Shown here: one piece after another, positions 54,866 to 64,000 of the stretch | Position numbering within the stretch: position 1 is the first letter of the stretch | Layout of the letters: each line of letters starts with the position of its first letter | Assembly: GCF_000004075.3 (NCBI RefSeq) | Contig: NC_026660.2 | Location: forward strand, 18,433,837-18,497,836 | Source: Cucumis sativus | Taxonomy: Eukaryota; Streptophyta; Magnoliopsida; Cucurbitales; Cucurbitaceae | Direction: 5' to 3' | DNA length: 64,000 nt | Made by a program: the position numbers and the translations under genes | Notes under the pieces: model-generated | The model's database searches: none | Told to the model about the DNA's origin: nothing | What the model saw: the letters and a program-made list of their open reading frames with translations, nothing else

Positions 54866-57848
54866 TTCTTCTTTGCACATGCTTACATTTTCTTCATTTT
54901 ATTAACGAATTTGCTTCACCCTGCTCATGGATTTTCAACCCTGACGTGTGTTCTTCTGAGGGCTGGAAGGTGCTCTACATGTTTGAAATCCAATAAAATA
55001 TGACGTCGTCAATATAAACCCAAACAAAAAATCTGCTCTTGCTTGTTTCCTTTTCCTTATGATGGTGGAAATAAACCCCTCCCTCGAAATCAAGACAAGT
55101 AATCCTAAGTTGATGGATACATATATCTTCGATCAAGAAGTTCTATCCGTCTATGTTATTAGGTAAATAATATTCTGTCCATTAGAATGGTGCACTGTAT
55201 TGGGGAAAGGAACCAGATGATCTCATTTTGATTCTCGGATTGTTGTGGTCTTGGTGGGGCCTTGGTCTTTCGAAATTGATGTTCCTTCTTCATTGGATCT
55301 TTTATCCTAAGTTTATGGTAAAGTTTTATGGACCAATTTTGAATTATGGGATTTTTTTCACTTTTTTTTAGAAAATAAGGGTCCGTTTGGTAACGTTCCA
55401 GTTTATGTTCACTTTTTAAGAAATAGAAGTGTTTGGTAACGTTTTCTGTTTCTTGTTCTAAAAAAAATATAAACGTTTATCATTTTATAAAGAATTATTG
55501 GGAACAAAAAAAGTAGTGTCACCCGTTTCCGTTTTTCAATTATTTCTATTGGTTTTTTTTTCTCAATTATTTCTATTGGTTTTCTTTTCTTTTTTTCAAT
55601 TCTTTTTATTGATTTTCTTTTCTTTTTTCTCAGGTTTCATTTTCCTTTCCAATTTTTTTTCTATTTCATTTCCATTTTCCATTTTTCTTTTGTGATTTCT
55701 TTTTTCTTACTCTTATTTTCATCTTCTTTCCCAAATAACCACTTGCCTTTTTCTTCATTTTATTTCCATTGTCTTTTTCAAATAATCATCATCTTCCTCT
55801 TCCTCTCATTGCCTTTGATGTCTTCCTCTTCCTCTCATCATCTTCCTCTACACGACGCATTCTTCTTCGTTGGATTTGGGTTTTTCTCTTCCTCTTTGGG
55901 TGAATTGTGTTTTCGTCGAATTTGTGGGTTTTTGTCAGATATGTGTCTTAATTGTGAGTTTTTGTCTTCCTCTTTGTCTTGGGTTTTAGTCCTCTTCATC
56001 GTGAGTTTTCGTCTTCCTCTCGTCGACTATGTTCTTCATATCTCAATCTTCATCTCATTCACCATAAGATTACAAGAAGACCTTCTCTAAGTTTGATAAT
56101 CTTATGTTTTATGTTTAATGGATGACATATATTAATCACACACATTTTCTATTTCTATTTCTTTTTTAAGGAAACCTAAACCTTAAACAGTTATCAAACA
56201 CATTCATGTTTCTTATTCTTAAAAAAGAAGGAACAGGGAACAAGAACGTTACCAAATGGGCTCTAAAATATTTCACATTTTAGCTTCGATGTTTAGATTG
56301 ATAAAGATGGTAGTTAATTGGTATTAGATAGTTCAATATCATTATTAACTTCTTAAAAATAAATGGACCAATTGGTTAACTTGAAAGAATAACATACCTA
56401 TACCTCTTCTAATAAAGTTGGAGATTTGGATGGCTGTAGAGGACTAAGTTTGTCAATGAATTCTATTATAAGTTTGTGTTAAATAATTTTAAGTATAATC
56501 GAGTTCATTCATAAAGTTATACATTTATTAAGAAATACATCTCTCTCCATTATTTTTTTTTTCTTTATAGAACCCTAAACATACCAACTCAATCATAGCA
56601 TAATAGCATTGACCAAAAGTCATAGGGAAAAAAAAATAGTGATTAGACTACACCTAATCTCAATATTCTTTTATCCAAAGTAAAAATGTAAGTAAAAAAG
56701 TTTTTACTTTTTCTATAACGAAAGGTGATGGTCGGCAAATTGTTGAGATGGAAACCTTACTAACCACACACAATTATATAATATATTAAAAATGATAAAT
56801 ATTACTAACACACAATTATGTAATATATTAAAAATGAATGATTTATTCCTTTGTAAATGATAAAATTATTAAAAAAATATTTATAAAATATAGGAAAGTT
56901 TCATATTTTATAAATGATAAAAATAAACTTTTATCACTGTTAATATCATATTGATGATATTGCTGATGTTTGTTCTAGTTTATTGTAAATAGAATGTTAA
57001 ATTTGCATTCCAACCAAAAATTAAGTCAAATGTGTTTTATTTTTCTCCAATGACTATTTTCTTTCTTTAGTTAAATAGATTAGTGAAATTGCTTTTTTTC
57101 CATCTTGTCAGATTGAATTAATTAAGATTCCAAAAACATTTTTCAAAATTAAAGTTTCACTGGCCAATATGAGTTTATAAAAAATTGTTGTCATACAACA
57201 TTTACTCATTAAATTCTGGGCATGAGTCTATATAGCAATCAAACAAATAGTTGGTAGGTAGTTCATTAGTCTATTCACCACACCAAATGTCAAGTGTTGT
57301 TTGGATGAGTTTAAAAAACTCAAAATTCTTTTAAAGATTTATATACATAACCTCATTATTAAAGTTGGGTATCATGTGTTTTCATTCCATTTCTTGTCCC
57401 ACCCATGTTGTCATCCATTCACCTCATAAATATGGACCTTATATAAATCTTAAAACTATATTTACCATAATCAAATTCCCATAAACTACTTACTTAGAGC
57501 ATATTGAGTAACACAACTCATACGACTTTATTATTAAATGAAGAAATTAATAATGAACAAAAGAGCAGAATAATTGATTAGTGGGTACAAAGTCCCATTA
57601 AATTAAGGAAAATACAGCCTCTATTAGATACACAAAAGTGAAAAATATCTAAGAGGATCAGGTTCCATTCTAGTAGAAAATCATACCACCACTCAATAAG
57701 GAATCAAATTCTCCACCCTTTTCTTCTTCTTTTCTTTTTCTTTTTTCCTTTCCACAGCAAAGGACATTAGAAAACAACCTTCCTAGCTTTTCCTTCCATC
57801 CATCCATTCATCCAAACAAATCAACTAATGGCCTCCATCATGGTTAAC
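54866..57848. other. Intergenic region between convergent genes
   Basis: 3' flanks of the hydrolase (plus) and X8 gene (minus). Apart from the MITE at 55379-56263 it is AT-rich with no exon recognised. The right end near 57.7 kb has CT/CTTT tracts, probably X8 3' UTR. Confidence 0.65.
55379..56263. mobile_element. PIF/Harbinger-like MITE, 885 bp
   Basis: The ends form inverted repeats: the left starts GGGTCCGTTTGGTAACGTTC and the right end, reverse-complemented, starts GAGCCCATTTGGTAACGTTC (17 of 20 match). The flanking 3-bp TAA (55376-55378 and 56264-56266) fits the TWA target preference of PIF/Harbinger elements. The interior is CT/T-rich with no transposase, so it is non-autonomous. Confidence 0.7.
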
Positions 57849-59754
57849 CTAACAGAACATTGACAACCAAAATGTCACAGTAGCTGTGAAGAAGAACAAG
57901 TTAGAGGCTGCTGCATTGAGACCTGCAGCAGCACTGCCATCCATACTGTTCCCGCCCAGACCGACACCGCCTGTTGGGCTTATCCCATTCCCGAACACTG
58001 AAGGGGAGGTTGTGCCAGGAGTTGTTGTCGACGGTGGTGTTGTTGATGGGTTTGTTGTGGTTCCTGGTGTCGTGCCGGGAATGGTGGTTGATGGAGTGGT
58101 TGATGGGGTGGTGCTAGTCGGGGTACCTGTAAAACTGAAAAGAAAGGGAAAGGAAAAAAGAAATGAGTGTTTGAAAATTATCGATTGACATGAAAGCTTA
58201 AGTTAACTGGTGACAATAAATTTAATATTATATCAACACTTTCAACACCTCTCTCACATGTTGAGCTTAGTGATTTGTAGAAGGTGATACAAGTGAAAAT
58301 ATCATTGTAGGGGTTTGAACACAAGACAAGTGTGTAACAATAGAGCTATTATCTTGGAGAAAGAAGAGGACAGAGATGACAAAGAAAAACCATATCAACA
58401 TCAGACAGCTTGTATTCTTAGTCTAGCAAGTTGCAACAGTTAGAAGAAGCGGTTTTAGACATTATCGATGATATTAATAGATCATATCTACGGTTTAGAA
58501 ACTGTGAGAGGGAGACTGCAAAACTAAAAGTTAATTTGTTAACAGATTCTACCCATAAGATAATTTTCATCCAAAGTAATATATTACAAAAACATTTTCA
58601 ACAATTGTAACTTTCCAAGGGGAAAAGATATTCAATAAAGCCAAGCTTGATCATTGAGAAAGAAGGGGAAGGGAATTGGATTCTTGATAGATTTTTTTTT
58701 TTTACTTTCTTTTCTTTTCTTACATCAAGCAGAAGATTCTCACCAACACCAACTCGAAAAGTAAAAAAAAAAAAAAAAAAAAAAAGACAACTTTGGGTTA
58801 AAAAAAGTCATTGGAATATGCCACTTTGAGAAACAAATTCTCAGTAAAAAAAAATGGAGATATTTGAGGATTGTTTAAGAGACCAGTGCTTTACTTTTCC
58901 TTAAACCTTTTCAAATTTCAACTCATCCAAAACATTGATTCTCAGGTAGTCTTTGTTTCTTATTAAACAAAATATTCAACTCAAGCCCACTTTCCATTTT
59001 GAACATTGTTGAACAGAAAAACACAATCTAAAAAGTTGAATGTGAGATCAATTCTTCAAAAACTGAAAGAGAGTGAAGAAATTGAAATGGGTACCTGGGA
59101 CTGGAAGGATAAACACACCCAGAAGCTACGGCTGTAAAAGAAAAAACACAAGAAAAACAAGAAAAGACCCAAAAGAAATGGTAAGTAACAAAAAAAAGAA
59201 CCAATTGATGAAGAAGATGAGTAAAAATGGAAAATAAAAATCTAATACCAGGAGGAGATTGGCTAGGCGAGGCAGTGCCTGAAAAATCACAACTCCCTTG
59301 AACCTGACCCTTTCTTTGAAAATAGCTATTAACAGCATAACTGCAATGATCTTTCACAGTATTGGGTTGATAACAAGGGCCATTTTGAAGGATTGGTGTA
59401 CAATCAGCTCCAGCTCCACAAGCATAATCCAAACTTTTCTGAAGGGCTTGATCACTCAGTCCATCTTTACAAATGCAATAAGTAGCACCTAAACAAGATT
59501 CCAGAAAAAGGGTTCATCAGATTTTTTTAAAAAAAAATTAACCCAACAGCTTATTTTCTAATTTCCACTGATTTCTTGAAAACCCTTCAGAGGGTTTCAA
59601 CGATTCTTGTGTAAAACCTCATTTTAAGCTGCAGAAAAACTTCAAATGGAAGCCAGTAAACAAAACCAAGAAATGAAAATGAAGATTCCAGAAGCTTACT
59701 TGAATGGGAAGTGAAGGCCAAGAATATCAGATAACAGAGCAAGAGAACCGCCAT
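57849..59754 (-). CDS. GPI-anchored X8 (CBM43) protein, PDCB-like
   Basis: X8/CBM43 proteins bind beta-1,3-glucan (callose), often at plasmodesmata, on the outer face of the plasma membrane. Exons on the minus strand are 59754-59700, 59488-59249, 59131-59095 and 58134-57849, GT-AG and in phase, for 618 nt and 205 residues. A signal peptide (MAVLLLCYLIFLAFTSHSS) is followed by the X8 domain: ATYCICKDGLSDQALQKSLD, YACGAGADCTPILQNGPCY, QPNTVKDHCSYAVNSYFQ and the SCDFSGTA end, with the six conserved cysteines. A Thr/Pro/Ser-rich linker (TPTSTTPSTTPSTTIPGTTP and on) follows. The C-terminal hydrophobic tail SNLFFFTATVTFWLSMFC fits a GPI-attachment signal. It resembles the Arabidopsis At1g26450-type protein, in line with the neighbours. 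Intact frame. Confidence 0.93.
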
Positions 59755-59987
59755 GGTTGAGGAAAGATTCTGAGAGAGTACAGATGAGAGAAGAGAAGAA
59801 TTGTGGATTTAAGAGAAGTGGCAAAACCGGAAAAAAGAGAGAGAAAGAAAAAGAGAATTATGGGACAATGGAGATTTCTAGTGAGGAAGAGAATGTAGAG
59901 GGCGGTGCCAGTGTGTCTCTATTCACCTTTTTTTTTCTCTCTTCTATCCTACTTTTTCAGTTATGATATTTCTAGATAATTTTATAC
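59755..59987 (-). promoter_or_regulatory. Leader and TATA box of the X8 gene
   Basis: GTATAAAAT on the minus strand (59987-59979) lies about 225 bp upstream of the ATG. The intervening leader is CT-rich with CTCTCTTTTT-type tracts. Assignment is by position and consensus only. Confidence 0.4.
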
Positions 59988-61631
59988 TTCCAAAAGTTAA
60001 AACATTATTTGTTTCAACAATGAACTATTTTGGGTTAAAAGAGTATAAAATTTTGCTTACTTTGGACTCTGAAGCCAAAAATTTTAGGATTTCAATTCAT
60101 GGGTATGAGATTTGAGAAAGTTATTGCTATTATTATTATGATATATGTTTTGGGTAATGATTGAACCAAAGAAAATGAGTCTTATAAAGTTGGGGTTTTG
60201 ATTATTTTGATTGATGATTAAGAGAGGAAGGTTTGGATTTGGATCATTATCACCCATTAGTGAAAGGGAAGAGAAGCTTAGGTATAAATAAGGATGCAGC
60301 CAAAATGATCAAGGTGGCAAAAATTGACAGCAAAAGTTTGAAATTTGGGGTTGCTTTGTAGTTACTTTACTTTTCTTGAGAGGTGGTTGAAGTGATGAAT
60401 GGAATGTGGAATTTGATATTCTCTAGGGATTGTGAACACACACATAACAACATAACTCTAAGATGCTTTGTAATTTGTACTTGTTATATGTACTAAAGTG
60501 AGTATATTGAATTACATATCTATATATAAATCTTCCTAACTCATTCCTATAAAATATTGTTTGAAACATATCTATATTTTGAAGGACGAATATTTATCAA
60601 TTTGATCTCTTACGATGGATTCAAATATAGTAACCATGCTAAATAATATAAAATACTCACACACTCTATAATGGATTTCAATAATGCCTCGAAATCTTGA
60701 AAAGATTTATTTTTTCCCATTGAACTTTGTGTTTAAAAAAGCTCTCGGTTCGTTAAAATAAAATCAAAATTAATACAACGATTACTATGTGAAAATTGAT
60801 TTTGTATGTGAATTTATGTTCCATTGTCACAAAGCATAGGACCATAAATTTAAATCCTTCATTCTTACCGATCTTATGATTACTAAGACATTTGCATGTC
60901 AATTAGAATATCATTATAGAGTATTGAGTTTAGGAAGATGTTTAATCAATAAATAATAGTATTTAGTATAAATGTATGTAACTCAACTGACATAAATCTT
61001 AGTATTTTAGTCGTAGATTCTCTCATCTTACCTATCGTAAAAATGAATAGTAGTATTTACAAGACACACAAAAGATATTTTTATAAGTTATCAAGATGAA
61101 CATGATTCAACTAGCATACGTAATATATTATAAATTTATTAACGAGTATATAATACTTTAATCGGTTCTTTGTTCAATAATGTACAAATATTTTAACTCT
61201 AGGTCAAGAGTTTATGTTCACAGTAGTTGAGTTGTATTTAGGTCGGATGATATTTTAAAAGTTAAATATATATTTTTTTAAAATATAATTAAGTTGTTTA
61301 TATTTATATCCAAATTGCAATTGTCTTAAAAGAATTAGACTAATTTAGATCTATTTGATGTCTTAGTAGGAGGATGAGAATGATTTTATTTTTTAAATAG
61401 TTCGAAATAATTTTGTAGTGTTTAAAATTTGTTTAAACAAAATTATGCTTTTAACTTATAAAAATTTAATTTTAATTATGGTTTGAAAATAATGTTGAGA
61501 GGTGTAAAATCAAATATTATATTGATTTTGAAAATTATTAAAACCGTATTTGAATTATGTTATATAATTATTGATTTGAACTATTTTCAATCAACAAACG
61601 ACTATTGCAATTTTTTTAATTTTAAAATTGA
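59988..61631. other. Intergenic AT-rich region up to the assembly gap
   Basis: Upstream DNA of the X8 gene, becoming increasingly AT-rich toward the gap. No exon, RNA gene or repeat was recognised. Confidence 0.65.
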
Positions 61632-62131
61632 NNNNNNNNNNNNNNNNNNNNNNNNNNNNNNNNNNNNNNNNNNNNNNNNNNNNNNNNNNNNNNNNNNNNN
61701 NNNNNNNNNNNNNNNNNNNNNNNNNNNNNNNNNNNNNNNNNNNNNNNNNNNNNNNNNNNNNNNNNNNNNNNNNNNNNNNNNNNNNNNNNNNNNNNNNNNN
61801 NNNNNNNNNNNNNNNNNNNNNNNNNNNNNNNNNNNNNNNNNNNNNNNNNNNNNNNNNNNNNNNNNNNNNNNNNNNNNNNNNNNNNNNNNNNNNNNNNNNN
61901 NNNNNNNNNNNNNNNNNNNNNNNNNNNNNNNNNNNNNNNNNNNNNNNNNNNNNNNNNNNNNNNNNNNNNNNNNNNNNNNNNNNNNNNNNNNNNNNNNNNN
62001 NNNNNNNNNNNNNNNNNNNNNNNNNNNNNNNNNNNNNNNNNNNNNNNNNNNNNNNNNNNNNNNNNNNNNNNNNNNNNNNNNNNNNNNNNNNNNNNNNNNN
62101 NNNNNNNNNNNNNNNNNNNNNNNNNNNNNNN
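61632..62131. other. Assembly gap of exactly 500 N
   Basis: A run of 500 unknown bases, most likely a placeholder of fixed size. Frames that appear to run through it are meaningless. Confidence 1.
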
Positions 62132-62524
62132 TTACTCAATTCGACATATCAAATTAATCAAACTATGAATTTAGTACGTGAGTTTGATTTAAATTTAAAA
62201 TAAGGGTTGGAATATGGCCAAACCTTAAAAAAAATTCAAAGTTTTATTTCCCACTTAATTTTATTTGAGGGAAAAAAAAAAAATTTAATATGATGATTTT
62301 TTTTTAAGTAAAATTTGGAATATAACCAAAATTTTAATTTTGAAATAAGGATAAGGTTTCTACCGTACCTTAATTTATCTTGGGGATGCATAAGAATTTG
62401 GAATGAACAAAAAAAAAATCAAGTCCTCAATCTTAGGTAAAGTTGGATTTATGGTTCCGATTTAAATTCATGATAAAAAGGAGATCATATATGCAAGTTA
62501 ATTTAACTTGAATTTTGGAATTGA

Positions 62525-62563
<39 letters not shown>

Positions 62564-62802
62564 AAATATTTAAAAATTTCAACATTTTTAAATATTTTAA
62601 ATATCTCAATAAAAGTAAACTTGAGATTTATCCAAAAAAAAAGAAATAATTTAAAATAAAAATAAGATAATTGGATTATCTTTTCTTTATATATATATAT
62701 ATTTTTAAAAATCATTCCTATTCCTTTTAGGAATTGGATTTGTTTTTTTTTTAAAAAAAATAATTAAATATCATTCCTAATCCTTTTAGGAACTGGATTT
62801 GT
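62132..62802. repeat. AT-rich segment with (AT)17 and a 59-bp-spaced direct repeat
   Basis: It contains an (AT)n run at 62527-62560. It also holds a direct repeat of about 32 bp starting TCATTCCT at 62712 and 62771, each with the self-complementary core ATTCCTTTTAGGAAT or a one-mismatch form. The repeat ends directly at the promoter-like motif that follows. Confidence 0.7.
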
Positions 62803-63036
62803 TGGGCCTATAAATAGACTCATACCCTACTCACTTATACCTCATCCAACGCTTATTCCTCATCCAATCGGCAGAAAGGTATAGAAAACTTTTCTTCTCC
62901 CTTTCTCTTTTTTTTTTTTTTCTTTTTTTTTGTGTGTGTGTTGTTTTTTTATTCTGTTTTGTTTTTTTTTTTTTTTGTTTGTTTTTTTTTGTGTTGTTTT
63001 GTTTTTGTTTTTGTTTTTTTTTTTTTTTTTTTGCAG
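62803..63036 (+). promoter_or_regulatory. Promoter and leader-intron-like segment
   Basis: TGGGCC (site II-type element) at 62803-62808 overlaps CTATAAATAG (TATA) at 62808-62817. A short leader with a repeated CCTCATCCAA follows, then a donor-like GCAGAAAG/GTATAG (GT at 62879). A long T-rich tract ends in an acceptor-like TTGCAG (to 63036), immediately before the tandem array. This is the order of a plant gene start with a leader intron. No coding sequence follows inside the window, so the gene, if any, lies to the right. Confidence 0.4.
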
Positions 63037-63817
63037 GAATGACTTTGTCGAGCTTCTTCTAGGGACGATCGGGCTTTTGCCGTCAGATCTATCGCCCTAG
63101 TTGGAGAGATCGACTCTGTCATCGTCGGGCTTCGATCTTCGTTTGCAGAAATGACTTTGTTGAGCTTCTTCTAGGGACGATCGGGCTTTTGCCGTCAGAT
63201 CTATTGCCCTAGTTGGAGAGATCGACTCTGTCATCGTCGGGCTTCAATTTTCGTTTGCAGAAATGACTTTGTTGAGCTTCTTCTAGGGACGATCGGGCTT
63301 TTGCCGTCAGATCTATTGCCCTAGTTGGAGAGATCGACTCTGTCATCGTCGGGCTTCAATTTTCGTTTGCAGAAATGACTTTGTTGAGCTTCTTCTAGGG
63401 ACGATCGGGCTTTTGCCGTCAGATCTATCGCCCTAGTTGGAGAGATCGACTCTGTCATCGTCGGGCTTCAATCTTCGTTTGCAGAAATGACTTTGTTGAG
63501 CTTCTTCTAGGGACGATCGGGCTTTTGCCGTCAGATCTATCGCCCTAGTTAGGAGAGATCGACTCTGTCATCGTCGGGCTTCGATCTTCGTTTGCAGAAA
63601 TGACTTTGTTGAGCTTCTTCTAGGGACGATCGGGCTTTTGCCGTCAGATCTATCGCCCTAGTAGGAGAGATCGACTCTGTCATCGTCGGGCTTCAATCTT
63701 CGTTTGCATAAATGACTTTGTTGAGCTTCTTCTAGGGACGATCGGGCTTTTGCCGTCAGATCTATCGCCCTAGTAGGAGAGATCGACTCTGTCATCGTCG
63801 GGCTTCGATCTTCGTTA
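63037..63817 (+). repeat. Seven-copy 112-bp tandem repeat
   Basis: Units begin at the ATGACTTTG phrase at 63039, 63151, 63263, 63375, 63487, 63600 and 63712. The period is 112 bp, once 113 because of an extra A. Each unit is GC-richer than its surroundings, contains GGGACGATCGGGC and GTCAGATCTATCGCCC, and ends in TTTGCAG before the next ATG (TTTGCAT in one). Only a 7-codon frame (MTLLSFF) follows each ATG, and 112 is not a multiple of three, so the array is not coding. Units 2 and 3 share private variants, showing recent local duplication. Confidence 0.95.
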
Positions 63818-64000
63818 TCACCAATTGAGCTTCTTCGTTTTTTTTTTTTTTTTTCTTCTTCTTCTTATTCTTCTTTCTTTTTGTTTTTTCTTCTTTTGCT
63901 TCTTTCTTTTTTGTTTTCTTCTTCTTCTTCTTTCTTTTGTTTTTTTTTCTTTTCTTCTTTCTTTTGCTTTTTGCTTTTTTTTTTTTTTTTTTTCCTTCTT
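63818..64000 (+). repeat. T-rich and CTT microsatellite tail
   Basis: Long T runs and CTT/CTTTT repeats continue to the window edge. It resembles the T-rich tract before the array and could be intronic. No gene is seen. Confidence 0.7.

Noticed and set aside
58240-58360. Repeat-like segment in X8 intron 3 with GGGGTTTGAACACAAGAC
   Set aside because: It resembles a fragment of a dispersed plant repeat, but no ends, duplication or family could be supported.
61483-62203. Frames spanning the run of N
   Set aside because: They exist only because unknown bases contain no stop codons.
63037-63817. 112-bp array as a CRISPR-like or protein-repeat locus
   Set aside because: There are no spacers between units, the host is a plant, and the period is not a multiple of three with stops in each unit.

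Overview
The window is nuclear DNA from a flowering plant, very probably a eudicot. Genes are broken by short introns with GT-AG borders, intergenic DNA is extremely AT-rich, and there are plant-type LTR, LINE, SINE and MITE elements. A cucurbit is my best guess at family level, but that is inference and rests on no single marker. The segment from X8 protein to UDP-glucose dehydrogenase looks collinear with Arabidopsis chromosome 1 (about At1g26450 to At1g26570), judged from remembered locus assignments.

Layout. 1-10.3 kb: AT-rich and gene-poor, with only repeats and promoter-like DNA. 10.3-12.4 kb (minus): UDP-glucose 6-dehydrogenase with a leader intron and three single-base frame breaks. 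13.8-19.9 kb (minus): a complete 13-exon GH1 beta-glucosidase, BGLU40-like. 20.2-24.8 kb: intergenic, with a Pol III-style candidate small-RNA locus at 22.5-22.7 kb. 24.8-29.0 kb (plus): a 9-exon CobW/G3E (COG0523) GTPase. 30.3-33.9 kb (plus): KTI12/DRL1, whose promoter and leader are a diverged duplicate of the GTPase leader and have since received SINE, LINE and LTR-like insertions. 34.4-35.4 kb: mitochondrial-looking DNA. 39.3-41.4 kb (minus): an intronless PPR gene with a triplicated 3' UTR, and a tRNA-Ala(UGC). 43.3-46.5 kb (minus): an erlin-like SPFH protein, divergent from 47.2-54.9 kb (plus), an alpha/beta hydrolase. The last intron of the hydrolase holds a young Copia element (49.65-54.50 kb). 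55.4-56.3 kb: a PIF/Harbinger-like MITE. 57.8-59.8 kb (minus): a GPI-anchored X8 protein. A 500-N gap follows, then at 62.8-63.8 kb a promoter-plus-intron-like segment running into seven 112-bp tandem repeats.

The genes are mostly housekeeping and do not form one pathway, although the UGD, beta-glucosidase and X8 proteins all touch cell-wall or apoplastic carbohydrate metabolism. The most notable points are: (1) the shared, duplicated promoter-leader of two unrelated genes, with an empty-site record of a SINE insertion; (2) the USE/TATA/hairpin/T8 arrangement at 22.5 kb; (3) the triplicated 3' UTR; (4) the 112-bp array in which every unit restarts after a splice-acceptor-like motif; (5) six coding frame breaks that all look like single-base losses, mostly in G or C runs, which calls for a base-quality check before anything is called a pseudogene.
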